From assembly GCA_030537565.1 (NCBI GenBank), contig JAUNVS010000003.1, positions 1-64,000 on the forward strand: a DNA stretch of 64,000 bases, written 5' to 3'. A program made the translations under genes and the position numbers. Positions 26,159-34,371 of the stretch are shown here, piece after piece; position 1 is the stretch's first letter, and every line of letters starts with the position of its first letter. The notes beneath the pieces are model-generated. The model was not told the DNA's origin and searched no databases. It was given only the letters and a program-made list of their open reading frames with translations. Source of the stretch: Eubacteriales bacterium (lineage in GTDB: Bacteria; Bacillota; Clostridia; Saccharofermentanales; Fastidiosipilaceae).

Positions 26159-27076
26159 CTATATGCGCTTGTTGATGGAAACCGAGGGGAAGCGGCAGGT
26201 CTTAAGCACCTGGATGGCGTGATTAATCTTCGGATCACTGAGGAAGTCGAGGGGGTAAATCATGAAGAACTCACGGATGAGGTGGTCGGGGCCCATCGGG
26301 ATGGCGAGTAATTCACCACTGTCGAGGTCGGCCTGGATGTCGATCTGAGACATGAAGGAGATTCCGAGACCCTGGCGAATCGCATGGCGGATCGCTTCGT
26401 TACTATTCAGGTGAACCGAGACGTTTAGTTCTGCGTCGTCAATGCCCTGTTCCTGTAGGTAGCGAATGCTCTGGAGGACGGTTGAGGAGCTGCGGTCGCG
26501 GAGGATGATGGGCTCGGCATAGAGACGCTCCCAGGGGAAGTCTCCGGCGATGATCTGCTGGTAGTACTCGGTGTTTGGCATCGCGATGACGATCTCGTCA
26601 TGGCCGATCTTATGGCAACGGAGGTCTGGTTCTTCGGTGGGCACGCCCGAAATCGCGACCTGGAGATCGTGATTCTTAACCATGTTAATGATTTCGAGGC
26701 TATCGCCCTCGTGGACTTCAAACTGCAGGCTGCTCATGTTCTTATGAAGAACGCCGAGTGCATTTGGCAGGAAGTGAACGGCGGCAATCGGTGAAGCACC
26801 GATGACTAGGGTCTGCTTGAGGTCGATCTGCGTCATGCGCATCATCGTCGCACGAAGCTCGAGAATCTTCTTCGCTTTCAAATACATCTCCCGACCTAAG
26901 GGTGTGGGGACTGCTGGTTTATGACTACGGTCGATCAATGTCGCGCCGAGAGACTCCTCGAGACTCTGAAGGTGGATGCTGATTGTAGGCTGGGTAACTT
27001 GTAAAGACGCAGCCGCTGCAGCATAGGTACGGTTCTCAACAACTGCACAGAAGGCCTCTAATTGACGAAATTCCAT
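26159..27076 (-). CDS. LysR-type transcriptional regulator
   Basis: 305 residues. The N-terminal winged HTH is typical (MEFRQLEAFCAVVENRTYAA... TQPTISIHLQSLEESLG), followed by a periplasmic-binding-protein-like effector domain. The start is ATG 27076 behind GAGGAG. Many LysR genes regulate a divergent neighbour; here the next gene upstream is on the same strand after a terminator, so no target is obvious. It is of the CysB/CbbR-like general type; the effector is unknown. Confidence 0.9.
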   Translation of the reverse strand: MEFRQLEAFCAVVENRTYAAAAASLQVTQPTISIHLQSLEESLGATLIDRSHKPAVPTPLGREMYLKAKKILELRATMMRMTQIDLKQTLVIGASPIAAVHFLPNALGVLHKNMSSLQFEVHEGDSLEIINMVKNHDLQVAISGVPTEEPDLRCHKIGHDEIVIAMPNTEYYQQIIAGDFPWERLYAEPIILRDRSSSTVLQSIRYLQEQGIDDAELNVSVHLNSNEAIRHAIRQGLGISFMSQIDIQADLDSGELLAIPMGPDHLIREFFMIYPLDFLSDPKINHAIQVLKTCRFPSVSINKRI

Positions 27077-27115
27077 AAGAACTCCTCTCATCTAATTCTA
27101 CTTGCGTATCTGATT

Positions 27116-27145
27116 ATTATAACCTCTTTCCCAGAAATCTTGTAA
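27116..27145 (-). promoter_or_regulatory. Promoter of the LysR-type gene
   Basis: Minus strand: TTACAA at 27145-27140, 18-base spacer, TATAAT at 27121-27116. Confidence 0.6.
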
Positions 27146-27202
27146 CATCTACACTAATTTTACAAGTCTTTTTAATAAATAGTGCCGCGTTTGCGCATCG
27201 AT

Positions 27203-27236
27203 AAGAAAAGTCGCCTCCAAAGAGGTGACTTTTCTT
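27203..27236. terminator. Strong hairpin terminator after the lipoprotein gene
   Basis: AAGAAAAGTC.CCTC pairs with GAGG.GACTTTTCTT. The A/T-rich ends let it work in both directions; on the minus strand it ends the lipoprotein transcript. Confidence 0.75.
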
Positions 27237-27268
27237 AAAGAGTTTGCTAATAATTGTCGGAACAAATG

Positions 27269-28432
27269 CTAGTTTTTGACCCATTCTTTAAATACAGCGT
27301 TTTCTGGCCCGTTTGAGGCATCGTAGAGGATGATCTGGCCGTCGCTACCGATGAGTAGTTTACGCCCACTGCTACCGAGGCTCTGGCTCGAGTCGAGGTC
27401 GCAGACGCTGTAGATCGAGCCTGGATGATACAGGTTTGCCGGAATGAACTGATCCACTGGCTTATCCGGGAAGACTCGCTCAAAGGGTGTTGGGCCTGCC
27501 ATGAAGTCCTGGCCGATGATCGATGCACCGTTTTCGATATCCGGGTCATCGAGGGAACGGTAGTTCGTCGGCAACTGTCCAAACTTCAGGTAGTATGCGA
27601 TGACATCGGTATCACTATTATAGAACGTGGTGGCCGTGATATCGAGGTAGACCTGGCGGACGTAGGCTTGGATTTCACTCGAAACCCGCTGTAGCTTGGC
27701 TTCATCATCTGCTGAGAGCGTGGGCGCTTGATCGCTTGGATTATTACCAGGGGCGTCGCCGGATGGAGCGCCATTATCTTCATCCTGGTGGCCAGCGTCG
27801 AGATTCCCGTCAGGATTATCATTCGGCGGGATGAGTTCGGCATTATCACTATTAACGTCGGGTGGTGTGATCACCGGATCGGTCGGGATTTCCTCAGGCT
27901 GGGTTTCAGGCTCGGGTTGGGGTGCCGGTGGCGTAGGCTGGGGCGCTGGTGCCGGAGGTGGAGCAGGTTGAGGTGCTGGAGCCGGCGGCGGTGCAGGTGC
28001 TGGTGGCGGCGCCGGCTGAGGGGCCGGTGCTGGCGGTGGTGCTGGTTGGGGTGCTGGTGCCGGAGGTGGTGCTGGTTGTGGCGCAGGAGCCGGCGGAGGT
28101 GCGGGAGCTGGCGGCGGCGCGGGCTGTTGGGGCTGCGGTGGACGTGGGCGCGGTGGCGGAGCCACTGGCTGGACAGGCTGGGCGCGGCCGTTCGTCGCAC
28201 GTAAGACTCGGCGCGTCGGTGTCGCCTTTTTATTCGCAGTGCTGCGATTTCTCTTCAGACGGCTCTTCACAGTGGCACTCGGTTTCGTCTGTGACGTGCT
28301 ATCTGCCGTCCGACTAATCTTCACCTGATCGGCATCATCGAGTTCAGCTTGGCGAGGTTTACAGGCACTGAGGCCCATCGCCAAAGTCAGTGAGAGACCG
28401 AAGCAAGCGATTTCTCGTAGATGTTTCTTCAT
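27269..28432 (-). CDS. Proline-rich lipoprotein with a barnase-like C-terminal domain
   Basis: 387 residues from ATG 28432 (AAAGGAG upstream). A lipobox L-S-A-C with Cys24 predicts a lipid anchor. Then come a basic segment, about 100 residues of P-P-A-P-A-P-Q-P-type repeats, an acidic Asn/Asp/Gly-rich part, and a ~110-residue domain. That domain runs parallel to barnase: A-Y-Y-L-K-F-G-Q-L-P-T-N-Y against barnase D-Y-L-Q-T-Y-H-K-L-P-D-N-Y, and later C-D-L-D...G-R-K-L-L...I-I-L-Y against A-D-I-N...D-R-I-L-Y...L-I-Y. In this alignment barnase Lys27, Glu73, Arg83 and His102 are all replaced. So the domain may share the fold but not the activity, perhaps binding RNA or a partner. The fold call is moderate in strength. 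Confidence 0.6.
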   Translation of the reverse strand: MKKHLREIACFGLSLTLAMGLSACKPRQAELDDADQVKISRTADSTSQTKPSATVKSRLKRNRSTANKKATPTRRVLRATNGRAQPVQPVAPPPRPRPPQPQQPAPPPAPAPPPAPAPQPAPPPAPAPQPAPPPAPAPQPAPPPAPAPPPAPAPQPAPPPAPAPQPTPPAPQPEPETQPEEIPTDPVITPPDVNSDNAELIPPNDNPDGNLDAGHQDEDNGAPSGDAPGNNPSDQAPTLSADDEAKLQRVSSEIQAYVRQVYLDITATTFYNSDTDVIAYYLKFGQLPTNYRSLDDPDIENGASIIGQDFMAGPTPFERVFPDKPVDQFIPANLYHPGSIYSVCDLDSSQSLGSSGRKLLIGSDGQIILYDASNGPENAVFKEWVKN

Positions 28433-28448
28433 AAGTATTACTCCTTTG

Positions 28449-28475
28449 GGCTGAGTGAAATATTTCACCCCAGCC
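28449..28475. promoter_or_regulatory. Perfect 14-bp palindrome in the lipoprotein leader
   Basis: GTGAAATATTTCAC (28455-28468) is a perfect palindrome, flanked by GGCTG (28449) and CAGCC (28471) which extend the symmetry. It lies 17-43 bases before the lipoprotein start codon: an operator or leader hairpin. Confidence 0.55.
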
Positions 28476-28536
28476 ACATCGACTGTAATTGTCTCCTAAG
28501 TTGTACCAAAACTAAGTGACGAAAACGTAAATTTTT

Positions 28537-29382
28537 TTAAATTAAACTTTGTTCCTCAAAGCTTTCTTGCGGATTTTCGCCCGCGTGGAAGTGTCGTAGT
28601 CCAGGACTTAAACTGTAGTTTTTACAATCAATATCGAGTTCAACACTAACAGGACAGTGATCAGAACCCATGACCTGGTCGTGAATTTCTGCGGAGCGAA
28701 GTTTAGAGCCTAGGGCCTCACTGAGGACAAAATAGTCGATTCTCCAACCGATATTACGGCTGCGAGCACGAGTCCGATAGGACCACCACGAATAGCGATT
28801 CTCAGCCTCGGGCTGCAGTGTTCGAAAACTATCGATGAATCCGGCATCGAGGAGGGCGGAAAATTTCGCTCGCTCCTGGTCACTAAAACCTGGGTTGAAA
28901 TGATTGCTCTCAGGATTGGCAAGGTCGATCTCTTCGTGGGCGACATTTAAGTCACCGCAGATGATGACGGGTCGATCGCTTTGCAATTCAATGAGGTAAG
29001 CGCGAAAGGCATCCTCGAAGCGTTCACGATAGGGCAGGCGTTTCAATTCAGATTGGCTGTTCGGCGTATATACCGTGACGAAATAGAAATCTGGATAGCG
29101 GAGAGTGATCACTCGTCCTTCGTGGTCGTGCTCGTCTACCCCAATCCCATAGCGGACTTCTTCGGGCTGGTAGCGGGTGAAAATGCAGGTGCCAGAATAC
29201 CCCTTTCGATCGGCGTAATTCCAGTAGACATCGTAACCCGGGAAGTCAATTTCAATTTGCCCAGCTTGGAGTTTCGTCTCTTGGAGGGCGAAGAAATCGG
29301 CGTCGAGGCGCTCGAATATCTCGTGAAAATCCTTTTTAACAATGGCGCGGAGGCCGTTCACATTCCAGGAAATCATTCGCAT
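28537..29382 (-). CDS. Exodeoxyribonuclease III (AP endonuclease)
   Basis: 281 residues of the ExoIII/ExoA family (xth/exoA type): W-N-V-N-G-L-R-A at the N-terminus, catalytic Glu35 in LQETK, GDLNVAH, and the terminal active-site His in GSDHCPV. It cuts the DNA backbone at abasic sites in base-excision repair. The start at 29382 is chosen because the fold begins there; the ribosome site AAAGGA is 11 bases away, and ATG 29376 is an alternative. Confidence 0.95.
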   Translation of the reverse strand: MRMISWNVNGLRAIVKKDFHEIFERLDADFFALQETKLQAGQIEIDFPGYDVYWNYADRKGYSGTCIFTRYQPEEVRYGIGVDEHDHEGRVITLRYPDFYFVTVYTPNSQSELKRLPYRERFEDAFRAYLIELQSDRPVIICGDLNVAHEEIDLANPESNHFNPGFSDQERAKFSALLDAGFIDSFRTLQPEAENRYSWWSYRTRARSRNIGWRIDYFVLSEALGSKLRSAEIHDQVMGSDHCPVSVELDIDCKNYSLSPGLRHFHAGENPQESFEEQSLI

Positions 29383-29498
29383 GTCAGGGGTTTCCTTTCT
29401 GAGGATCCTAGGGTCGGGACAAATTGCAGCCCTCATTCTAGCGGGTATTTTGTTTTGGGGCGAGGGCTTTTGCGTCGGGGCAGGCTTTTTTGCTCATC

Positions 29499-29533
29499 AA
29501 AAAGTCCCCTCGACTTTGCTTCCGAGAGGACTT
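29499..29533 (-). terminator. Terminator of the CPBP-family gene
   Basis: Minus strand AAGTCC.CTCG pairs with CGAG.GGACTT and is followed by TTT. It lies just beyond the stop codon at 29554. Confidence 0.75.
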
Positions 29534-29553
29534 AATCCATGTGTGTATAAACG

Positions 29554-32500
29554 TTAGAAGATGAATTTCCATGAGAGGAGAAGTAGGGTGACGAGGAGGA
29601 TGAAGCTGATCAGGAATTTACGGTTTACTGGGTTCCAGCTTAAGCGTCGGCTGAAGCGGGGGAATTCAACCCGCTGGGAGAGGAGGCGTTCGCCCTGGAG
29701 GTAGACGAGGAGGACGGCGAGGACGAGGAGGGCGATCAGGGCTGAGACTGCTGCTGCGAGGAGGCCAGCTTGGGCGCCGTGCTCACTCTGGGGGATTTCG
29801 GCGCGGAAGAAGGCCATCTTCGAGTAGAGGAAGACGAGTGTGAGGCTGTAACTAAAGTGGCAGGCCATTGAAGCGTAGATCGAACCGAGGCTATAGCGCA
29901 GCCATGCGAAGATATAGGCCGCCGCAAAGGCGAAGATGAGGTAGCGGTCGCGGAGGATGAGGCTGTATATAAGGGACGAGAGGAGGAGGGAGGAGTAGAT
30001 CCGTCCCGAGCGCATCATGCCTGTGAGGAGGATGCCACGCATGAAGAGTTCTTCGCAGAAGGTCGCAAGGGCCGACATCACGAGGACGAGGATGAGATCT
30101 TGGCTGAATCCATGGGTCTCCGGTAAGAAAAAGTACGGGTTCGGGAGACTGAGGCCGTTTCGTGAAATCATCCAACTGACGATCTTCGCTGAAGAGGAGA
30201 GTCCGATTGCCAGCGGCACGCCAGTGACGAAGCACATTAGGAGGCTGGTGCTCGAGAGGCTGCGCAATCCAGTCACTCGTTTTAGGGGGACGCTCAGCCG
30301 GTAGAGAACGAGGAAGGCGGGGAGGGAGAAGAGGAAGAAGAGTCCGAGGAGCTTATAGAGGAGGAACTGCTTGAAATCATTGTTGCAGAGGACAGCATCT
30401 GCATGCCCCGTCAGCTTCACAAATAGGAGGCTGATGGCGAGAAAGAGGGTGTAGAGGAGGAGGAGGCTGGCGGATTCGTTCCGGATTTTTTCTTTTAGCC
30501 GCAGGCGTTCGAGGGTCTGCTCGTTCATTCCGAGGCTGGCTTTTATCTTAGGTGCCTCGAAGAGGAGGGCATCGACCCGACGTAGTCCGCTCAATAACAG
30601 CTCTTTTGGAGACAGTTTTTGTTTCGACTTCTGCTTGCGTTCACCGCGATTTAGTTCGCGTAAATCGTTGCGATTGAGGAGACGTGGCTCATCGAGGTGT
30701 TGATCCTCACCAGCGGCGATTGCCGAGCTGGCGGCGTTTAGATCTGGGCTCGAGAGCGCATCACTCCGGCGTGGATAGCTCTGTGGGAAGCGTTGACGGC
30801 GCTCTTCGCCGACCTCGATGCGACGCTGCTTCGCTTCGCTGCCATCGATCTCGACTGCGTCATCTGTGGAATCACTCGAAAGACTGACAATTTCTTCCAT
30901 GAGGCGGAGATCATCGTACTCATCGCGGTAGCCCTCGGCTTCAGCAATCAGATAAGGATCGGGAAAGTCCTCATCATCCTCAAGTGCAAGCAAGCGCGCA
31001 TTTTCTTCCGCGAGCTTAGCTTCGGCTTCAGCGCTGAGACTGATTGTAGCCTGCTCTTCATCGCTGAACTTTGAAATCTCGGTAGCGTTCCCTGAGGCCT
31101 GCTGGCTCGAATCTGAATTCTCATGGACAGGGATCTCGGCATCCGCCGAATCCTCGTCGCCCACCTCTGCAGGGAAGAGCTTGCTTATATACTTCGCTGC
31201 CTCGACCTCATCTTGGTCGAGGAGTGCATAGAAGGTTTCGAGGGCTTCCGCCTCACGACGCTCGCGTTCAGCCTCTAAATCGGCTGCCTCTTCGGCTTCC
31301 TCATATTCATCGGCGAGGGCGGCATCATCCTCTTCATTTTCAATAATTTCCTCGAGGAAAAAGTCTCGGATTCGGTGGCGGAGGCTTGGTTTCGGCTCTG
31401 CTTCTGGCACTTCAGTCTGGGCCGGGGCTCCTGCAAGGTCCGGGGCGTATGGCTGATTGGTAGGGCCATAAGCTAGGTCTACTGACTCAGTCGCCATTTC
31501 GCCATCCGTCGGGCTTACTGGATAGACGGGCTCTGGAAGCTTACCTTCTCCTGTAGTGACCGGTGGCCACGAGGCTGTGGAACTTGGATTATGGGGAGGC
31601 TGGCCTGCGGCTTGGCTCGAACTGCCATCAAAGACGGTGGGTGGCTGACCTGCTGGGGGCTCAGCTGCTGGCGGCATCTCGAGGTGTGGCTCCTGTGGTT
31701 CGAGCGTGGTGCTCGGGACTGGCGACGGGGCATAGCCCTCAGGAACCCAATCTGGAGCCGGGAAGTCTGGCGCCGTCTCTGCGGGCTTAGACTTCTTAGA
31801 GCCAAATTTCTTAAAGAGCGACTTAAAGCCAGAGAGGACGGTGTTCGTTACCACTGTTGCTTCGCCGGCATCTTCGTCAATAGGCTCGAGGCCTGGCTCG
31901 TAGAGGGCAGGCATGTCCTCTCTAGGTGCCCTGAAATCTGCGCGTCGCTCGCGCTCTTCGGCTTCGAAAATCTCGGCCTCATGGACCTCAGTGGCGTTCG
32001 AAGCAGCGCGTTCGCTGGCGTCGACGAGGAGCTCGTCAGCGACAGCCGAGTCGTCGGTTTCGTCGCTTGGGGCGGGCATCAGGAAGTCCCCCTGGATCGG
32101 AGCCTCGGCTTGGAAATCCTCGCTGGCTTCGGGCTCTGGCTTCAACTTCGAGGTCAGGCGTTTGAAGACGCTTGGCGCAGAGGCGCGTTCACTCGCCTGC
32201 GGGAGCTCAGGCGCGCTCTTAGCCATCTCAGTATCTGCGCTCGTGTCGCTGGTTGTGTCGGCCAACTCAAGCTGGAAATCATTAAAGTAATCGCCATCCG
32301 ATGTGTTCCCCGAGGTGGCGCGGTAAATCAGTTCCGCCTCTTCATCGGCGACATCTGGGAGGACGGACGCAGTCGCAGGACGCACCTGTGCCTCGACCGT
32401 GCGGGGCTGGGTCTGACGTTCCTGTCCAGCCCGAATTCGGCGGATCTGGGACTCGTCAATTCCGAAGCGAGCGGCTTCGCTTTCGAGGAGGCGCCCCATG

Positions 32501-33222
32501 GCTCGAAATTCTGGTTCAGATAGATGGGTGTAATCCAGTCTAGCCGCCGTCTCAATAATCTGTGCTTCGTCGAGCTGGACTCTGCGAATCCCGCCCCCTG
32601 CAGCCGGCTGCTTCGCTGGCGATGGGGGCTGAATAGGCGCAGGGCCGCTCCAGGCGTCTACTGCATCCTCTGGGCTAAATGGAGCTGCCTCAGTGAAAAA
32701 GTCGTCCTGAGGCTGGATCTCGGAACTCGCTTCGGCGTCATAGCTTGCGGGATCGACGGCATCGTCTCGCTGGGCTAGCTCGTTATCGGCGTCGCTGGGC
32801 GCTGGCCCAAGTTGGGGCGAGAAATCCGGCCTGAGCAGGCCGCTCGTCGACACTGCATCGTCCTGCTCGGGAAGTGCGACGCCGGTCTCACTCTCGTCTG
32901 CATTTAGAAAATCACTATTGGATTCCGTCAAATCAGGACTTATGCGATGCGGTCTACGGTAAGCAAGATGCTCGCTTTCGGACTTATGTCTTGGCTCGCT
33001 CGCCGGGGCCGTAGGTGGCGCGCTGATCTCCGCTTTAAAGGGATCGGCTGCTACGACTGGAGCGTGCGGCTTCGCTGTATTTTCGAAATGATCTCCCGAT
33101 TCAATTTGTTCGGGACGAATGCGTCGAATTAGAGGCGTATGATCTGACCCGAGCGCATGGAGCCCAGCCCCCGTTTCGCCCTGGGGGGATACTTGGTTTG
33201 GATTTTGATCAGGTTTCTTCAT
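29554..33222 (-). CDS. CPBP-family membrane protein with ~915-residue disordered N-terminus
   Basis: 1222 residues. Residues ~920-1222 have about eight membrane helices and the CPBP (CAAX-protease/bacteriocin-processing) motif EELFMRG at Glu1057-Glu1058...Arg1062; the later H-F-S-Y-S matches the third motif. The second motif (FxxxH) reads Y-S-L-I-L, so one expected His is missing. Everything before residue ~915 is rich in Glu, Asp, Ala, Ser and Pro with no domain seen; it should lie in the cytoplasm. Within it are basic aromatic patches at about 351 (SVFKRLTSKLK), 464 (SGFKSLFKKFG) and 613 (SLRHRIRDFF). Usual CPBP proteins have 200-350 residues. The start is ATG 33222 with AGGGGAA eight bases upstream; ATG 33228 is too close to it. 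Confidence 0.85.
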   Translation of the reverse strand: MKKPDQNPNQVSPQGETGAGLHALGSDHTPLIRRIRPEQIESGDHFENTAKPHAPVVAADPFKAEISAPPTAPASEPRHKSESEHLAYRRPHRISPDLTESNSDFLNADESETGVALPEQDDAVSTSGLLRPDFSPQLGPAPSDADNELAQRDDAVDPASYDAEASSEIQPQDDFFTEAAPFSPEDAVDAWSGPAPIQPPSPAKQPAAGGGIRRVQLDEAQIIETAARLDYTHLSEPEFRAMGRLLESEAARFGIDESQIRRIRAGQERQTQPRTVEAQVRPATASVLPDVADEEAELIYRATSGNTSDGDYFNDFQLELADTTSDTSADTEMAKSAPELPQASERASAPSVFKRLTSKLKPEPEASEDFQAEAPIQGDFLMPAPSDETDDSAVADELLVDASERAASNATEVHEAEIFEAEERERRADFRAPREDMPALYEPGLEPIDEDAGEATVVTNTVLSGFKSLFKKFGSKKSKPAETAPDFPAPDWVPEGYAPSPVPSTTLEPQEPHLEMPPAAEPPAGQPPTVFDGSSSQAAGQPPHNPSSTASWPPVTTGEGKLPEPVYPVSPTDGEMATESVDLAYGPTNQPYAPDLAGAPAQTEVPEAEPKPSLRHRIRDFFLEEIIENEEDDAALADEYEEAEEAADLEAERERREAEALETFYALLDQDEVEAAKYISKLFPAEVGDEDSADAEIPVHENSDSSQQASGNATEISKFSDEEQATISLSAEAEAKLAEENARLLALEDDEDFPDPYLIAEAEGYRDEYDDLRLMEEIVSLSSDSTDDAVEIDGSEAKQRRIEVGEERRQRFPQSYPRRSDALSSPDLNAASSAIAAGEDQHLDEPRLLNRNDLRELNRGERKQKSKQKLSPKELLLSGLRRVDALLFEAPKIKASLGMNEQTLERLRLKEKIRNESASLLLLYTLFLAISLLFVKLTGHADAVLCNNDFKQFLLYKLLGLFFLFSLPAFLVLYRLSVPLKRVTGLRSLSSTSLLMCFVTGVPLAIGLSSSAKIVSWMISRNGLSLPNPYFFLPETHGFSQDLILVLVMSALATFCEELFMRGILLTGMMRSGRIYSSLLLSSLIYSLILRDRYLIFAFAAAYIFAWLRYSLGSIYASMACHFSYSLTLVFLYSKMAFFRAEIPQSEHGAQAGLLAAAVSALIALLVLAVLLVYLQGERLLSQRVEFPRFSRRLSWNPVNRKFLISFILLVTLLLLSWKFIF

Positions 33223-33250
33223 ACGCATCTTTCCCCTATTAATGTGGGTC

Positions 33251-33259
33251 ATTATAACA
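33251..33259 (-). promoter_or_regulatory. Extended -10 promoter of the CPBP-family gene
   Basis: Minus strand TGTTATAAT (TGnTATAAT), about 28 bases before the start codon. Confidence 0.6.
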
Positions 33260-33354
33260 CGTGCCTCCCAGTGGCTGTGCGGCAAGCTTTGCTGAAGCGT
33301 TACGATGCATAATATTTCAATTTGATGACAAAGCTAGGCTCGCTTCCAGGGCGA

Positions 33355-33476
33355 TTATCCACTGAACTGTCATCTCTTTTTCATCTTTAAGAAATGTGGA
33401 AAAGTGTGGCTTTTTGAGGATTGCGGCCCAACTTATCCACAATTTGGGGATAAGGCTTCGTGATCGACGTGGATAA
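33355..33476. promoter_or_regulatory. Cluster of five DnaA-box-like 9-mers
   Basis: Consensus TTATCCACA. Sites: TTATCCACT 33355-33363 (+), TTTTCCACA on the minus strand at 33395-33403, TTATCCACA 33433-33441 (+, perfect), TTATCCCCA on the minus strand at 33445-33453, TTATCCACG on the minus strand at 33468-33476. One perfect and four single-mismatch sites in 122 bases are far above chance. Confidence 0.65.
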
Positions 33477-33553
33477 GTACAATGATGCGCCCTTATTCGT
33501 TCGGGTGGATTAATTCACGCTGCCCCCTGAGTTTTGGATCTTTTCACTCGATT

Positions 33554-33580
33554 GTGACAAAGACGCCACAAATTTGTCAC
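33554..33580. promoter_or_regulatory. Inverted repeat GTGACAAA-N11-TTTGTCAC
   Basis: Perfect 8-bp arms about 120 bases before pth, followed by CGTTTTGTTAT. It could be an operator or a weak terminator-like hairpin. Confidence 0.5.
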
Positions 33581-33700
33581 CGTTTTGTTATCGCTCATTT
33601 GCCTAAAATGCAGTCCCCAATTCTCCTCAGGACGGGCGAATCGGCTTATCTCCGTGGCACTTTTGTGTCATGATCTGGGGGATTAAGAGGAGGGTGTATT

Positions 33701-34363
33701 TTGGAAGTCGAGAAGTTTTTAGTGGTCGGTCTCGGAAATCCCGGGGATCGCTACCTCCGTACCTGGCATAACCTGGGTTTTATGGCCCTCGAAGTCCTCT
33801 CCCAGATCTATGGGATTGAGCCGAAGCGGGCGAAGTTCCGAGGCCTCTATGAGAAGCTGAGTTTGGCAAAGGGGGAGGCGCACGCCAAGCGACTTAGGCG
33901 AGAGATTCCGAACGTTGGACGACGGGGCTTACCGCCTCAGCCCGAGCGAGAGATTATCTTTCTCAAACCGATGACTTATATGAACCTGTCTGGCGAGTCG
34001 GTGGCTGCCGCGGCTAGATTTTTCAAAATCCCACCGGAGCGGATTCTCGTTTTTTACGATGATGTCGATATCCCCCTCGGTGAGATTCGGATACGAAGTC
34101 GGGGATCTGCAGGGACTCATAACGGTATGCGCTCGGTCGTCTGTCAGCTCCATAGTCAGGATTTCCCCCGGATTCGAATCGGTTGCGGGCCCCAGCCAGA
34201 ACAGTGCGATATTGTCGACTTCGTCCTCGAGCAGATCCCGAAGTCGGCTCAGGGCCGCTGTTTTGAAAGCCTCGAGCTAGCGTCGACGGCTGCCCGTCTC
34301 TGCTTCTATGACGGGGCTGACTTTGCCCAGAACTATATCAACACCCTCTTGCAGAAGAAGTGA
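33701..34363 (+). CDS. pth: Peptidyl-tRNA hydrolase
   Basis: 220 residues. Active-site residues are visible: Asn13 in GLGNPG, catalytic His23 in TWHNLGF, the K-P-M-T-Y-M-N-L-S-G motif, and Asp in Y-D-D-V-D. It frees tRNA from stalled peptidyl-tRNA. A small insert (residues ~57-80, basic) precedes the KPMTYMN motif. The start codon is TTG 33701 with AGGAGG about eight bases upstream; no ATG or GTG in frame fits. It is followed by mfd after eight bases, the common pth-mfd pair of Bacillota. Confidence 0.95.
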   Translation: MEVEKFLVVGLGNPGDRYLRTWHNLGFMALEVLSQIYGIEPKRAKFRGLYEKLSLAKGEAHAKRLRREIPNVGRRGLPPQPEREIIFLKPMTYMNLSGESVAAAARFFKIPPERILVFYDDVDIPLGEIRIRSRGSAGTHNGMRSVVCQLHSQDFPRIRIGCGPQPEQCDIVDFVLEQIPKSAQGRCFESLELASTAARLCFYDGADFAQNYINTLLQKK

Positions 34364-34371
34364 GGAGTCCT

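Larger units (their letters stand above)
33223..33700. other. 478-base divergent intergenic region
   Basis: It separates the minus-strand CPBP gene from the plus-strand pth-mfd genes. It contains the promoter at 33251-33259, the DnaA-box-like cluster, an inverted repeat at 33554-33580 and a second smaller one near 33655-33671 (TGGCAC-TTTT-GTGTCA). No gene is recognised in it. Confidence 0.8.

Noticed and set aside
27728-28317. Open frames opposite or shifted in the proline-rich lipoprotein repeats
   Set aside because: They are by-products of GC-rich repeats, giving Trp/Arg- or Val/Ala-rich low-complexity products.
33223-33700. Calling this region the chromosomal replication origin
   Set aside because: DnaA boxes and gene orientation fit, but no dnaA or other usual origin neighbour is present and hand-counted lines show no clear skew change. 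I list it as a DnaA-box cluster only.
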